From Streptomyces sp. NBC_00582 (GTDB lineage: Bacteria > Actinomycetota > Actinomycetes > Streptomycetales > Streptomycetaceae), in the NCBI RefSeq assembly GCF_036345155.1, contig NZ_CP107772.1, positions 3,720,001 through 3,784,000 on the forward strand: 64,000 bases of DNA. Direction: 5' to 3'. This document shows, piece by piece, positions 36,709 through 47,164 of the stretch. The stretch's first letter is position 1. Each line of letters opens with the position of its first letter. A model generated the notes under the pieces. The model saw only the letters and a list, made by a program, of their open reading frames with translations, made no database searches and was not told where the DNA came from. The position numbers and the translations under genes were made by a program.

Positions 36709-37509
36709 CTAGGCGAGCCTTGTGTAGAAGGGTCGTATGCGGTCGCGCATCCAGTCGGCCACCGGGTCCTGGGCGACGTCCAGGAGGATCAGGTTGACCG
36801 GCCAGGTCACGGGGGTGCTGCCCAGCGCCCGGCCCAGGGCGTCCAGGGGGAGTTCGCGGACCTCGGGGTCCAGGTGGGTGAGTTCCACGCCCACGAACAT
36901 GACCGGCTCGGCCGTCTCGACGGCGGCCAGGCAGCGGCGGGCCGTGAGGACCACGCCGGTCGCCTCGAACGCGGCGGAGGCCGCGGCGAGGAACTCCATC
37001 GGGTCGTCCTGCCAGTCGGGTTCGAAGAGGCGCACGCGGCCGCCGCTCGCGGGTCCGTCCAGCACGGTGCGGCCGCTGCGGCACAGCTCGGCCACCGCCG
37101 CCGGGGGCAGCGGGGCGCCGACCGTGCCGTCCGGGTTGACGAGGATGCCGACCTGCGGGGGCAGCCCGCGCGCGAACTCCACCGCCGGGGCGATCGTGTA
37201 CGACATGTGGGAGCCGACGGCCTGGCGGAACTGTTCCTCGGAGCTGAACACCGGCACATAGGCCTGGCCCTCCAGCTCCACCGTGGGCAGGTCGAGGGGG
37301 CCGCTGTGCGGGCCGCCGCCGCTGGGCAGGGGCACCCAGACGAAGCTGCGCCCGAGCACCTCCACGATCCGGGCGCCGGCGCTCGGCATGCCGAGGGAGG
37401 CGGAGAGCACCTCCTCCAGTTCGTTGCCGGGCCATCCGCCGTGGGGATGGGGGTGTGCCTGCGCGGGGAAGTCCGGGGAGACCGGGAAGTCCGCCGGGGG
37501 GAAGTCCAT
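36709..37509 (-). CDS. SseB-like protein, second copy
   Basis: The protein has 266 residues with the SseB N-terminal domain (SFVWVPLPSGG; EGQAYVPVFSSEEQFRQ) and C-terminal domain (VMFVGVELTHLDPEVRELPL; WMRDRIRPFYTRL). The ending matches the other copy (VMWMRAGARPFYDR), so they are paralogues with diverged ends. Functions are unresolved; both are predicted cytoplasmic. Confidence 0.82.
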   Translation of the reverse strand: MDFPPADFPVSPDFPAQAHPHPHGGWPGNELEEVLSASLGMPSAGARIVEVLGRSFVWVPLPSGGGPHSGPLDLPTVELEGQAYVPVFSSEEQFRQAVGSHMSYTIAPAVEFARGLPPQVGILVNPDGTVGAPLPPAAVAELCRSGRTVLDGPASGGRVRLFEPDWQDDPMEFLAAASAAFEATGVVLTARRCLAAVETAEPVMFVGVELTHLDPEVRELPLDALGRALGSTPVTWPVNLILLDVAQDPVADWMRDRIRPFYTRLA

Positions 37510-37611
37510 CTGCCTACCGCCTGCTGGGAACCGCTGTTGTGGCTGAAAGGCTAGCGGGTACGAGGAGCGCTTTCCTCGGTCCGTGAGCAGTCCGTGAGCG
37601 GTCCGGGAAGC

Positions 37612-38301
37612 TCATCCGGTGAACCCGATCCGGTTCAGGGCGTCCGCCGCGTCCCGGTCGAGCAGCACCGCCGAGCCGACACCGGCGGGCAGCCGGCCCT
37701 GCTCCACGGCGCGGACCAGGCGGGTGGCGGCCCTGCGGTGCCGCAGGAACGCGTACCGCGAGACGCCTCGGCCGCGCTCGCGCTGGCCCTCGATCGCGGT
37801 GTCCGCGGTGACGTCCAGGAGGAGCAGGTGCAGGGTGCCGCCACGGCGGCGGGCCTCGCGGGCCAGCCAGTCGCGCACCCAGGTCTGCGTGCCGCAGTCG
37901 TGCACGACGACGCCCTCGCCGGTGCGCAGCGCGCGGCGCAGCCCGGCGTAGTGGGCGAGGCGGACGAGGGGGCGGTAGACGGCGTAGGGCAGGAGACGCG
38001 GGGCGCGGGCGTCCCAGCGGTCGCGGGTGTCCTGGGAGTCGATCCCCGTGCCCCGGACGGCGCGCCGCATGAGCGTGGACTTGCCGCTGCCGGGCAGCCC
38101 GGTGACGACCACCAGGTCATGGGGGCCGAAGAGCAGTCCGTGCGGGCTGTGCCCGCCCCGCTCGCGCAGATCGCGGACGACGGGGACGGTCCGCGGGTCG
38201 CAGGCCTCCCGGGCCCGGCCCGTGGGCTGTGCGGGCAGCGCGGGCAGCGTGAGCGCCGAGGTGGTCGCGAATGCCGTGGTCCTCGCCGTGGTCCTGTCCA
38301 C
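37612..38301 (-). CDS. P-loop ATPase/kinase-like protein
   Basis: The protein has 229 residues from GTG 38301, fixed by a strong GGGGAGGA 8 nt upstream. The P-loop is VVVTGLPGSGKSTLM near residue 70. A Zeta-toxin/chloramphenicol-phosphotransferase-like small kinase core follows: YRPLVRLAHYAGLRRAL, VVVHDCGTQTWVRDWLA and LHLLLLDVTADTAI. The LID arginines are in GRGVSRYAFLRHRRA. The substrate is unknown. It is divergent from the glycine riboswitch operon. Confidence 0.82.
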   Translation of the reverse strand: MDRTTARTTAFATTSALTLPALPAQPTGRAREACDPRTVPVVRDLRERGGHSPHGLLFGPHDLVVVTGLPGSGKSTLMRRAVRGTGIDSQDTRDRWDARAPRLLPYAVYRPLVRLAHYAGLRRALRTGEGVVVHDCGTQTWVRDWLAREARRRGGTLHLLLLDVTADTAIEGQRERGRGVSRYAFLRHRRAATRLVRAVEQGRLPAGVGSAVLLDRDAADALNRIGFTG

Positions 38302-38486
38302 CGTGATCGTCCTCCCCTGGGGTTCGGGTAAGTCCCTCCTCCCCATCGAGCGTAAAGAGAAGGTAATGCGCGGTGTCTCGTCATTTCGTGCGCGTACAGA
38401 CACAAGCCGGTTACAGATGTGGCCTGCCACGATCGGGCGCGGGCGTGCAATGATGGGCGCGCCAACTGCATACCGGCCGTTTGAAT

Positions 38487-38712
38487 CCGCGCGGGAGAGT
38501 CCCCAGCAGCAGTTTTCGCCGGGGCGCCGAAGGAGCAAGTCCCTCCCTTGAATCTCTCAGGCCCCGTTACCGCGCGGGCGAGGCACATCTGAAAAGCGGG
38601 CCGCCGTCTGCGGTGGCCCCACCCAAGGTGCAAGCCATGCCGTGCTCCCGTGGAGCAGACCGTCATGGCGAACCTCTCAGGTTCCGATGACAGATGGGGA
38701 GGAACGGGGAGG
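38487..38712 (+). promoter_or_regulatory. Tandem glycine riboswitch
   Basis: Two glycine aptamers in a row lie just upstream of gcvT. Aptamer 1 spans about 38487-38603, with CGCGGGAGAG, GCGCCGAAGGAGCAA and AATCTCTCAGGC. Aptamer 2 spans about 38604-38712, with CCCAAGGTGCAAGCC, AACCTCTCAGGTTCC and the closing ATGACAGATGGGG. Binding of glycine should turn the downstream genes on. The second aptamer's 5' strand is less canonical than the first. I see no clear terminator between it and gcvT, so control may be translational. Confidence 0.93.
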
Positions 38713-38750
38713 AACGACCTCCCCGTCATGCCTGGGGAGACGACCGACCG

Positions 38751-39869
38751 ATGAGCAGTACCGAACTCCGTCACACCGCGCTCGATGCCCTGCATCGCTC
38801 GCTCGGGGCGACGATGACCGACTTCGCCGGCTGGGACATGCCGCTGCGCTACGGCTCCGAGCGCGACGAGCACACGGCCGTGCGCACACGGGCCGGACTC
38901 TTCGACCTCTCGCACATGGGCGAGATCACCGTCACCGGTCCGCAGGCGGCCGCCCTGCTGAACTTCGCCCTCGTCGGCGATCTCGCGGCGGTCGGTGTCG
39001 GCCGCGCCCGCTACACCATGATCTGCCGGGCCGACGGCGGCATCCTGGACGACCTGATCGTCTACCGGCTCGCCGAGACCGAGTTCATGGTCGTCGCGAA
39101 CGCCTCGAACGCCCAGGTGGTGCTGGACGCGCTGGTGGAGCGGTCCGCCGGTTTCGACGCCGAGGTGCGCGACGACCGGGACGCGTACGCGCTGCTCGCC
39201 GTCCAGGGCCCCGAGTCGCCGGGCATCCTGAAGTCGCTGACCGACGCCGACCTCGACGGCCTGAAGTACTACGCGGGCCTGCCCGGCACGGTCGCCGGGG
39301 TCCCCGCCCTGATCGCGCGCACCGGGTACACCGGCGAGGACGGCTTCGAGCTGTTCGTGAGGCCGGAGCACGCGGTCGCGCTGTGGCAGGCGCTGACCGA
39401 GGCGGGCGAGGGCGTCGGCCTGGTCCCCTGCGGGCTGTCCTGCCGGGACACCCTGCGCCTGGAGGCGGGCATGCCGCTGTACGGGCATGAGCTGTCGACC
39501 TCGCTGACCCCCTTCGACGCCGGGCTCGGCCGGGTGGTGAAGTTCGCGAAGGAGGGCGACTTCGTCGGCCGCGAGGCGCTGCTGGAGGCCGCCGAACGGG
39601 CCGCCGCCGAGCCGCCGCGCGTCCTGGTCGGTCTGGTCGCCGAGGGGCGGCGGATCCCGCGCGCCGGGTTCTCCGTCGTCGCCGGCGGCGAGGTGATCGG
39701 CGAGGTCACCTCCGGCGCGCCCTCGCCCACGCTGGGCAAGCCCCTCGCGATGGCGTACGTCGACGCGACCCACGCGGCGCCGGGCACGGCGGGCGTCGGG
39801 GTGGACATCCGGGGCACCCACGAGCCGTACGAGGTCGTGGCCCTGCCCTTCTACAAGCGCGAGAAGTAG
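38751..39869 (+). CDS. gcvT: Glycine cleavage system T protein (aminomethyltransferase)
   Basis: GcvT (372 residues) transfers the methylene group from aminomethyl-lipoyl H protein to tetrahydrofolate, releasing ammonia. [18 protein letters not shown] and [11 protein letters not shown] open the protein, followed by [14 protein letters not shown] and [17 protein letters not shown], all family hallmarks, with the folate-linked Asp in the first third (YTGEDGFE). ATG 38751 gives the canonical start. It is the first gene after the glycine riboswitch. A gcvP gene is not in this window. Confidence 0.97.
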   Translation: MSSTELRHTALDALHRSLGATMTDFAGWDMPLRYGSERDEHTAVRTRAGLFDLSHMGEITVTGPQAAALLNFALVGDLAAVGVGRARYTMICRADGGILDDLIVYRLAETEFMVVANASNAQVVLDALVERSAGFDAEVRDDRDAYALLAVQGPESPGILKSLTDADLDGLKYYAGLPGTVAGVPALIARTGYTGEDGFELFVRPEHAVALWQALTEAGEGVGLVPCGLSCRDTLRLEAGMPLYGHELSTSLTPFDAGLGRVVKFAKEGDFVGREALLEAAERAAAEPPRVLVGLVAEGRRIPRAGFSVVAGGEVIGEVTSGAPSPTLGKPLAMAYVDATHAAPGTAGVGVDIRGTHEPYEVVALPFYKREK

Positions 39870-39988
39870 AGAGAGACCTAGACACTGAGCGCGCCGGCTC
39901 GTGCCCCGCGCACATGTCCGCTGCTCAAGCACGTCCTTCGCAGTCCCCCCTTCATCAGCACTCCCCCGCGTACAGGAGAATTCAGGCC

Positions 39989-40366
39989 ATGAGCAACCCC
40001 CAGCAGCTTCGCTACAGCAAGGAGCACGAGTGGCTGTCGGCCGCCGAGGACGGCGTCGCGACGGTCGGCATCACGGAGCACGCGGCCAACGCGCTCGGCG
40101 ATGTCGTCTTCGTGCAGCTCCCGGAGGTCGGGGCCACGGTGACCGCGGGCGAGTCCTGCGGTGAGCTGGAGTCGACCAAGTCGGTCAGCGAGTTGTACTC
40201 GCCGGTCGACGGCGAGATCGTCGAGGTCAACCAGGACGTCGCCGACGACCCGTCGCTGGTGAACTCCGCCCCCTTCGAGGGCGGGTGGCTGTTCAAGGTA
40301 CGCGTCGCGGGCGAGCAGGAGGAGCTGCTGTCCGCCGACGAGTACACCGCCTACACCGCCGGCTGA
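39989..40366 (+). CDS. gcvH: Glycine cleavage system H protein
   Basis: GcvH (125 residues) is the lipoylated shuttle of the glycine cleavage system. The lipoyl lysine is K64 in [22 protein letters not shown] and GWLFKVRV are the usual ends of the fold. AGGAG precedes the ATG. The 119 nt gap after gcvT is long for this operon but carries no obvious terminator. Confidence 0.97.
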   Translation: MSNPQQLRYSKEHEWLSAAEDGVATVGITEHAANALGDVVFVQLPEVGATVTAGESCGELESTKSVSELYSPVDGEIVEVNQDVADDPSLVNSAPFEGGWLFKVRVAGEQEELLSADEYTAYTAG

Positions 40367-40380
40367 GGATGACCGTCCAG

Positions 40381-41646
40381 ATGACTGTTCTGAACACCCC
40401 CCTGCACGAGCTCGACCCGGAGATCGCGGCCGCGGTCGACGCCGAGCTGCACCGCCAGCAGTCCACCCTCGAGATGATCGCCTCGGAGAACTTCGCTCCG
40501 CTCGCGGTCATGGAGGCCCAGGGCTCGGTCCTGACCAACAAGTACGCCGAGGGCTACCCGGGCCGCCGCTACTACGGCGGCTGCGAGCACGTCGACGTGG
40601 CCGAGCAGATCGCGATCGACCGGATCAAGGACCTGTTCGGCGCCGAGTACGCCAACGTCCAGCCCCACTCCGGCGCCTCCGCCAACCAGGCCGCCCTGTT
40701 CGCCCTGGCCCAGCCCGGCGACACCGTCCTCGGCCTGGACCTCGCCCACGGCGGCCACCTCACCCACGGCATGCGGCTGAACTTCTCCGGCAAGCAGTTC
40801 CACGTGGTCGCCTACCACGTCGACGCCGAGACCGGCCTGGTCGACATGGCCGAGGTGGAGAAACTCGCCCTGGAACACCGCCCCAAGGTCATCATCGCGG
40901 GCTGGTCGGCCTACCCCCGCCGGCTCGACTTCGCCGAGTTCCGCCGCATCGCGGACGCGGCCGGGGCCTACCTGTGGGTGGACATGGCGCACTTCGCCGG
41001 CCTCGTCGCCGCCGGCCTGCACCCCAACCCCGTCGAGTACGCCGACGTGGTCACCTCCACCACCCACAAGACCCTGGGCGGCCCCCGCGGCGGGATCATC
41101 CTGGCCCGGAAGGAGTTCGCCAAGAAGCTGAACTCCTCGGTCTTCCCCGGCTTCCAGGGCGGCCCCCTGGAGCACGTCATCGCGGCCAAGGCGGTCTCCT
41201 TCAAGGTCGCCGCGAGCGAGGAGTTCAAGGAGCGCCAGCGCCGCACGGTCGAGGGCGCGCGCCTGCTCGCCGAGCGCCTCACCGCCCCCGACGCCCGCGA
41301 GGCCGGAATCGACGTCCTCTCCGGCGGCACCGACGTCCACCTGATCCTGGTCGACCTGCGCGCCTCCGCACTGGACGGACAGCAGGCCGAGGACCGGCTC
41401 CACGAGGTCGGCATCACCGTCAACCGCAACGCCGTCCCCCACGACCCCCGCCCGCCGATGGTCACCTCCGGCCTGCGCATCGGCACCCCGGCCCTTGCCA
41501 CCCGCGGCTTCACCGCCGAGGACTTCACCGAGGTCGCCGACGTCATCGCCGAGGCCCTGAAGCCGTCCTACGACGCCGAAGCCCTCAAGGCCCGGGTGAA
41601 GGCCCTCGCCGACAAGCACCCGCTTTACCCCGTTCTGAACAAGTAG
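40381..41646 (+). CDS. glyA: Serine hydroxymethyltransferase
   Basis: GlyA (421 residues) interconverts glycine and serine with a folate one-carbon unit. The PLP lysine is K230 in [14 protein letters not shown]. Also conserved are [24 protein letters not shown] and GGHLTHG. I chose ATG 40381 because GAGGAT lies about 10 nt upstream and the protein then starts [16 protein letters not shown] 40369 is the alternative, 3 nt after the gcvH stop. Methylene-THF made by the glycine cleavage system supplies its one-carbon donor. Confidence 0.96.
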   Translation: MTVLNTPLHELDPEIAAAVDAELHRQQSTLEMIASENFAPLAVMEAQGSVLTNKYAEGYPGRRYYGGCEHVDVAEQIAIDRIKDLFGAEYANVQPHSGASANQAALFALAQPGDTVLGLDLAHGGHLTHGMRLNFSGKQFHVVAYHVDAETGLVDMAEVEKLALEHRPKVIIAGWSAYPRRLDFAEFRRIADAAGAYLWVDMAHFAGLVAAGLHPNPVEYADVVTSTTHKTLGGPRGGIILARKEFAKKLNSSVFPGFQGGPLEHVIAAKAVSFKVAASEEFKERQRRTVEGARLLAERLTAPDAREAGIDVLSGGTDVHLILVDLRASALDGQQAEDRLHEVGITVNRNAVPHDPRPPMVTSGLRIGTPALATRGFTAEDFTEVADVIAEALKPSYDAEALKARVKALADKHPLYPVLNK

Positions 41647-41652
41647 TTCCCT

Positions 41653-41684
41653 GGTGGGGGTACCCGAAGGCGTGTGCCCCCACC
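41653..41684 (+). terminator. Hairpin between glyA and sdaA
   Basis: GGTGGGGG (41653-41660) pairs with CCCCCACC (41677-41684), followed by CTTTCT. It looks like an intrinsic terminator and could act as an attenuator before sdaA, only 14 nt ahead of its start region. It contains GGGGGTACCC, as does the break in the LOG pseudogene. Confidence 0.7.
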
Positions 41685-41703
41685 CTTTCTGTAAGGAATG
41701 CCC

Positions 41704-43071
<1,368 letters not shown>

Positions 43072-43074
43072 GCC

Positions 43075-43431
43075 GTGTCGGACCATGAGGTGGAGGATCT
43101 GGTCGAGCACTCCGTCCGGGCCCTGGACGCCTGTTTCCCGGTGGACGACCGCCGGGTGCGGGACTGGATCGGGGCGCTGTACCGCTTCCAGGACGGGCAC
43201 GACTGCTCGTTCACACAGGGGCGGGTGGAGGACGTGCTGCTCCGGCGCGGGTTCACCCTTCCCGTCCCGCCGGGAGACTCCGTCCCGCTGATCGACGTCC
43301 TGCGGGCCCTCTCGGTCGCGGCGCGGGAGACCGGGGACCGTGAGCTGATCGCGCAGTGGTGCGATCTGGTCCCCGGTCTCTGCGCGCTGTACGACCTGGA
43401 TGTCGACGAGGCGGACGGCCTCACCCGCTGA
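43075..43431 (+). CDS. Small hypothetical protein after sdaA
   Basis: The protein has 118 residues from a GTG 3 nt after the sdaA stop. It looks alpha-helical and acidic, with [18 protein letters not shown] and [17 protein letters not shown]. There is no signal or membrane helix. Close spacing suggests co-expression with sdaA. It overlaps the convergent gene at 43421 by 11 bp. Family not recognised. Confidence 0.65.
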   Translation: MSDHEVEDLVEHSVRALDACFPVDDRRVRDWIGALYRFQDGHDCSFTQGRVEDVLLRRGFTLPVPPGDSVPLIDVLRALSVAARETGDRELIAQWCDLVPGLCALYDLDVDEADGLTR

Positions 43432-44128
43432 TCCCGCGCGCGGGCCGCCGCTCGGCCCGCTCGGGGTGGAGCCGGGCGAACGCGGCCGTGAACTCGAAGG
43501 GGTACTCCACGCAGGTCTCCCCAGCGAAGCACCGGTCGGCGTGCCGGCGCATCCGGGGGCCGTAGGTGGCGTGGTGGATCAGGTCCGAGTACGTCTCGCG
43601 CTTCCCCAGGTCCAGCAGGCCCGCCGTGTCGGCCAGGTAGACGTCGAATCCCGGGTACATCAGGCCCAGGTAGGGCATGTCGTCCAGGTCGAGGGCGAGC
43701 ACCGGGTACTCGCCCTCGTCGTCCGGTTCGGTGACGGCGAGGACGCGCCGGGAGTCGGAGCCGCCGGGCAGCAGGAAGCACTCGGAGAGGTGTCCGGAAA
43801 GCCAGGCGAACTCCTTGCCCCAGAAGTCGCCCATCTCGTCCCCGACCAGTTCGTCGATCGGGCGCGGAGCGAAGGAGCCGTCGGGGGCGAACCAGTGGTG
43901 GCGTTCCAGCAGACTCGTGTCGTACGCCAGCCAGGCGCGCAGGCTCGGCGACAGCGGACGCCCGGACGGGAACACGGCCTCGGCGAGCGCCTCCTCGGCC
44001 AGGGGCCGGGCGACTCCGTCCGCCACCCAGGGCACGTTCACGTACGGCAGGAGGGACGGCAGCGCGCTCGCCCCCGGATCGCGGCGGACCGACTCCAGGA
44101 CCCGCTCGGTCAACGGGACTCCGTGCAT
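43421..44128 (-). CDS. Hypothetical protein, possibly SUKH/SMI1-like
   Basis: The protein has 235 residues from ATG 44128, with AGAGG upstream. Motifs are LAVTEPDDEGEYPVLALDLD, YPGFDVYLADTAGLL and WFAPDGSFAPRPIDEL. The mix of a YPVL/DLD strand and a later GFDVYLADTAG element loosely recalls SMI1/KNR4 immunity-type folds; this is a guess. It overlaps the upstream gene's end by 19 nt. Confidence 0.65.
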   Translation of the reverse strand: MHGVPLTERVLESVRRDPGASALPSLLPYVNVPWVADGVARPLAEEALAEAVFPSGRPLSPSLRAWLAYDTSLLERHHWFAPDGSFAPRPIDELVGDEMGDFWGKEFAWLSGHLSECFLLPGGSDSRRVLAVTEPDDEGEYPVLALDLDDMPYLGLMYPGFDVYLADTAGLLDLGKRETYSDLIHHATYGPRMRRHADRCFAGETCVEYPFEFTAAFARLHPERAERRPARGISG

Positions 44129-44715
44129 GGGCTTGCCTCTCGTTCGTACGGGGAGGGGGACGGCGTGCGAGGACTGTTCCAGACCTCGGCCGCGGCGGCC
44201 GGGTCGCGGGGCAGCAGTGCGGCGAGGTAGTCCTGTTCGGCGCGGCCCGGGTGCCGCCCGGCCGCGCGGGCCAGTGCGCGGAGTGCGCTCCCCAGCGGGC
44301 GGGACGGTGCGAGGCCGCCCGCGGTGCGCCGTACGCACAGCCGGGTGAAGCGCTCCAGGGCCTCGGCCGCGGGCACCCGGGCCGTCAGCTCTCGCGCGTA
44401 CGCCGAGAGCGCCTTCGCCGTCAGCGCCCCGCCCAGCGTGAGCTCCAGGCAGACGGCCTCCAGGCGCTCCTCGTCGACCGTGAGCCCGTGCTCGGTCTCG
44501 GCCGCGCGGGCGAGGGTGAACATCCGTGCCGCGTACGTCGGTTTCCCCACCGCCAGGAAGACCCGCCCCGTCTGCTCGTGGAGGGTGGGCAGGAGGTGCG
44601 GCCCGGCGCAGGCCAGCCGCTCGGCGGCGTCCTGGCAGGCGTCCAGGGCGGCCCTGGCGTCGGACTTCGCCAGGCGCGCGATCCGCTCCGCCTCCGGAGC
44701 GATGTCGAGGATCAT
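44110..44715 (-). CDS. Hypothetical helical-repeat protein
   Basis: The protein has 201 residues from ATG 44715. It is almost entirely helical and Ala/Leu/Arg-rich, with ARAALDACQDAAERLACAGPH, GRVFLAVGKPTYAARMFTLAR and LERFTRLCVRRTAGGLAPSR, suggestive of TPR-like or HEAT-like helices. No signal peptide. Its 3' end overlaps the start of the 43421-44128 gene by 19 bp, so translation is likely coupled. It could be the N-terminal module of a longer actinobacterial protein. No function assigned. Confidence 0.65.
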   Translation of the reverse strand: MILDIAPEAERIARLAKSDARAALDACQDAAERLACAGPHLLPTLHEQTGRVFLAVGKPTYAARMFTLARAAETEHGLTVDEERLEAVCLELTLGGALTAKALSAYARELTARVPAAEALERFTRLCVRRTAGGLAPSRPLGSALRALARAAGRHPGRAEQDYLAALLPRDPAAAAEVWNSPRTPSPSPYEREASPCTESR

Positions 44716-44819
44716 GCCGTGATTCTGCGGGGTGCCGCTGACAACGCCCGCAGCGCGCCCGGTGCCGCACCCGGAAGCCGGGTTCTACGATGATCGGACC
44801 GCAACGGAACGGGGGCAGG

Positions 44820-45362
44820 ATGTCCGGCTCGGTCAGCGCCGTGAGCAGCAACGGCACGTACTCCTTCAGCAAGCCCAACCGCGACAGCATCACGCTGGTC
44901 GAGGGGCTGGGCGTGGAGGGTGACGTGCATGCCGGAGCGACGGTGAAGCACCGGTTCCGGATGGAGAGGGATCCGACGCAGCCGAATCTGCGGCAGGTGC
45001 ACCTCATCCACGAGGAACTGTTCGAGGAGGTGCGCGAGGCCGGGTTCGAGGTGGCCGCCGGGCAGCTCGGGGAGAACGTGACGACCCGGGGCCTCGATCT
45101 GCTGGGGCTGCCGGTCGGGGCGCGGCTGCGGCTGGGGGCGGACGCCGTGGTGGAGGTGACCGGGCTGCGCAATCCCTGTGCGCAGATCGACCGCTTCCAG
45201 AAGGGTCTGATGAAGCAGGTCGTGGGACGGCACGCGGACGGGCGTCCGGCGTTCCGGTCCGGGATCATGGGCGTCGTGCTGTGCGGGGGCGTGGTGCGCG
45301 CGGGCGATCCGATCGCGGTCGAGCTCCCGGAGGGCCCGCACCGGCCCCTGGAGATCGTCTAG
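44820..45362 (+). CDS. MOSC-domain protein
   Basis: The protein has 180 residues from ATG 44820, with GGGGGCAGG upstream. The MOSC core is present: GVEGDVHAG, the QVHLIHEELFEEV segment, GENVTTRGLDLLGLPVGARL and EVTGLRNPCAQIDRFQKGL, whose Cys is the conserved molybdenum- or sulfur-carrier residue. MOSC proteins handle molybdenum cofactor sulfur or, in the YiiM class, detoxify N-hydroxylated bases. Stand-alone here, so the partner is unknown. Confidence 0.92.
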   Translation: MSGSVSAVSSNGTYSFSKPNRDSITLVEGLGVEGDVHAGATVKHRFRMERDPTQPNLRQVHLIHEELFEEVREAGFEVAAGQLGENVTTRGLDLLGLPVGARLRLGADAVVEVTGLRNPCAQIDRFQKGLMKQVVGRHADGRPAFRSGIMGVVLCGGVVRAGDPIAVELPEGPHRPLEIV

Positions 45363-45420
45363 CCGCTCCCTCGCCCGGGGTCCGGCCGCCGCAGCGTGCG
45401 CATCGGGCGGCGCCGGGGAC

Positions 45421-45457
45421 GAGGCAGGGGGGCTCCCGTCGGGCGCCCCCCTGCCTC
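45421..45457. terminator. Bidirectional terminator, 13 bp stem
   Basis: GAGGCAGGGGGGC pairs perfectly with GCCCCCCTGCCTC around an 11 nt loop, between the convergent MOSC and EF-hand genes. Confidence 0.9.
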
Positions 45458-45463
45458 CCGCGC

Positions 45464-45676
45464 TCACTTGTTCAGGTAGGTCCAGAACTCGTCGAACGAC
45501 AGGACCTTGTCGCCGTTCAGGTCACGGGTCTTGATGATGGCCTCGGCGACCGACTCGGTGACGTTCCAGTCGCCCTCCTGGGCGAGGGCTGTCTTGAACT
45601 CGGCGGCGGTGATGAACCCGTCGCCGTCCGTGTCGATGCGCTGGAACTGCGTGCGTGCTTCTTCGATGTCGGCCAC
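45464..45676 (-). CDS. EF-hand calcium-binding protein
   Basis: The protein has 70 residues from GTG 45676, chosen over an ATG at 45697 because GAGGGG lies 8 nt upstream and the product then starts VADIEEARTQF. The two EF loops are DTDGDGFITAAE and DLNGDKVLSFDE, both with intact acidic ligands at positions 1, 3, 5 and 12. The compact two-hand size matches small Streptomyces calcium sensors of the Cab family. It probably signals cytosolic Ca2+, and no target is adjacent. Confidence 0.93.
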   Translation of the reverse strand: MADIEEARTQFQRIDTDGDGFITAAEFKTALAQEGDWNVTESVAEAIIKTRDLNGDKVLSFDEFWTYLNK

Positions 45677-45736
45677 CGATCCGCCCCTCTTCGCCATACC
45701 TTGCGGTGTCTTGCTGTCGTACTGACGCAGGTCAGA

Positions 45737-46493
45737 TTAACCGTCCGCCCGCGACCGCAGTGCAGCGACCACCCAGGCGAAGTCCTCGGCGTGCGGGGGC
45801 GCGGGCCGCCGGTTCACGATCGAGAGGAGTTCGCGGTAGCGCGCGACCCGCTCGTTGAAACCGGCCGTCATCCGGTCCAGTACGGCGGCACGGTCGGCGT
45901 CCCCGAACAGTTCCGGCAGCGCCTCCTCCGCCTCGGGCGCGCCGGGCTCGATGCCGCGCTCGCGCAGCGGGCCCACCAGCTCGACCAGCCGCTTGGCGAA
46001 CCACATGGCCTGCCCGCGCGGGGCCTGCGGGGTCCGGTCGGCCGCGTCGAACTCGACGGCCCGGCGCATCTGGGCCCGGAAGTGCGGGTCCTGGAGCATC
46101 TCGGCCGGCTCCACCGTCCACCTGCTCCGTCGTCGGATCGTCGTCGAGATCGACGGCGGTGCGCCGCAGCCGTTCCCGGATGTCCGGGCCGACCGTGTCG
46201 AGTCCGTGCAGGGCCTCCACGAACTCCTCCATGATCCGCTGCCGTTCGGCCGCCGACAGCCGTGCGAGCTGGTGCATCAGGGTCGTCTCCTCCGCTGTGG
46301 AACCACGCCGGGCCACGCTCGACAGCACCGCGCGCGCCACCTTCAGCGACCGGATCCGCGCGTCCAGCGCGGACACGTGTGCCGCCGCACCTCCGCGACC
46401 GTCCGCTCCCCCGCCGGCACCCGGCGGACGTCCGCGAGGCCGAGGCCCAGCTCGCGCAGGGTGCGGATCGATCTGCGAGTCTGTGCCTTCCAG
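45737..46493 (-). pseudogene. Decayed MerR-family regulator
   Basis: The pieces lie in three frames. The first is IRTLRELGLGLADVRRVPAG, the tail of a MerR DNA-binding domain, with everything before it missing. A missing base near 46388 then shifts the frame to SALDARIRSLKVARAVLSSV and LARLSAAERQRIMEEFVEAL, the usual linker and C-domain of this MerR subclass. A small deletion near 46113 shifts again to VEPAEMLQDPHFRAQMRRAVEF and then LSIVNRRPAPPHAEDFAWV. Together these give the C-terminal architecture but no working protein. The N-terminal truncation ends 27 nt before the GNAT start. Confidence 0.8.
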
Positions 46494-46519
46494 CGGGTGG
46501 AGACTCGAGGAGCGGTGCG

Positions 46520-47164
46520 GTGGAGACCTTGCGGGACATTCTCGACGGGGCGGCGCACGGCGTCTTCCCGCCGGAGGACGGCCGGACGACGGTCGTCCCG
46601 CAGCAGTCCCCGCGCGACGCGGGCGTCCTCGCCTTCACCGCGCACTCGGTGGTCTTCACGGACGAGGATCCGCAGTGGGTCCACGACACCTTGCGCGCCG
46701 TGGACTGCGACGCTCTGTCCGCCTCGATGAACCCGCGTTTCCTCGCGGCGCTGATGGAGCGCACGGGGCGTACGGCGGAGACGATCGACGCGATGCTGGT
46801 GGGGTCCCCGCTGCCGGGCGGGCCGCCGCCGTCGCCGCCGCTGACGGAGATCGAGGACCGGGAGCACCCCCGTATCCGGTACGCCCTGCGCCGGCGTCAC
46901 GACGTGCGCGCCTGGTCGGCGGAGGGCGGGGTGCTGGTGACGGGGCGCGGGATCGGCGGGCGGCTGGAGGTGTCGGTCGAGGTGACCGAGCCGCTACGGC
47001 ACCGGGGCCTCGGCCGGCTGCTGGTGACCGCCGCCCGGCATCTCGCCGACGAGCCGGTGTGGGCCCAGGTCGCCCCGGGGAACGCCCGCAGCGTACGGGC
47101 GTTCCAGGCGGCGGGATATGTGCCGGTGGGCGCGGAACTGCTGCTGACCGCCCGCACCCCCTAG
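46520..47164 (+). CDS. GNAT-family acetyltransferase
   Basis: The protein has 214 residues from GTG 46520, supported by GAGGAG 7 nt upstream. The acetyl-CoA site is VTEPLRHRGLGRLLVTAARH (RHRGLG, the P-loop analogue of GNATs), and later ARSVRAFQAAGYVPVG is typical of the C-terminal strand-helix. The first half is less conserved and may be a substrate domain. Its start abuts the decayed MerR gene on the other strand. It ends overlapping the YncE-like gene by 4 bp. Confidence 0.85.
   Translation: METLRDILDGAAHGVFPPEDGRTTVVPQQSPRDAGVLAFTAHSVVFTDEDPQWVHDTLRAVDCDALSASMNPRFLAALMERTGRTAETIDAMLVGSPLPGGPPPSPPLTEIEDREHPRIRYALRRRHDVRAWSAEGGVLVTGRGIGGRLEVSVEVTEPLRHRGLGRLLVTAARHLADEPVWAQVAPGNARSVRAFQAAGYVPVGAELLLTARTP

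Noticed and set aside
41653..41684. Second riboswitch between glyA and sdaA
   Set aside because: It is only a 32 nt hairpin with a T-containing tail, too small for an aptamer; an intrinsic terminator or attenuator fits better.
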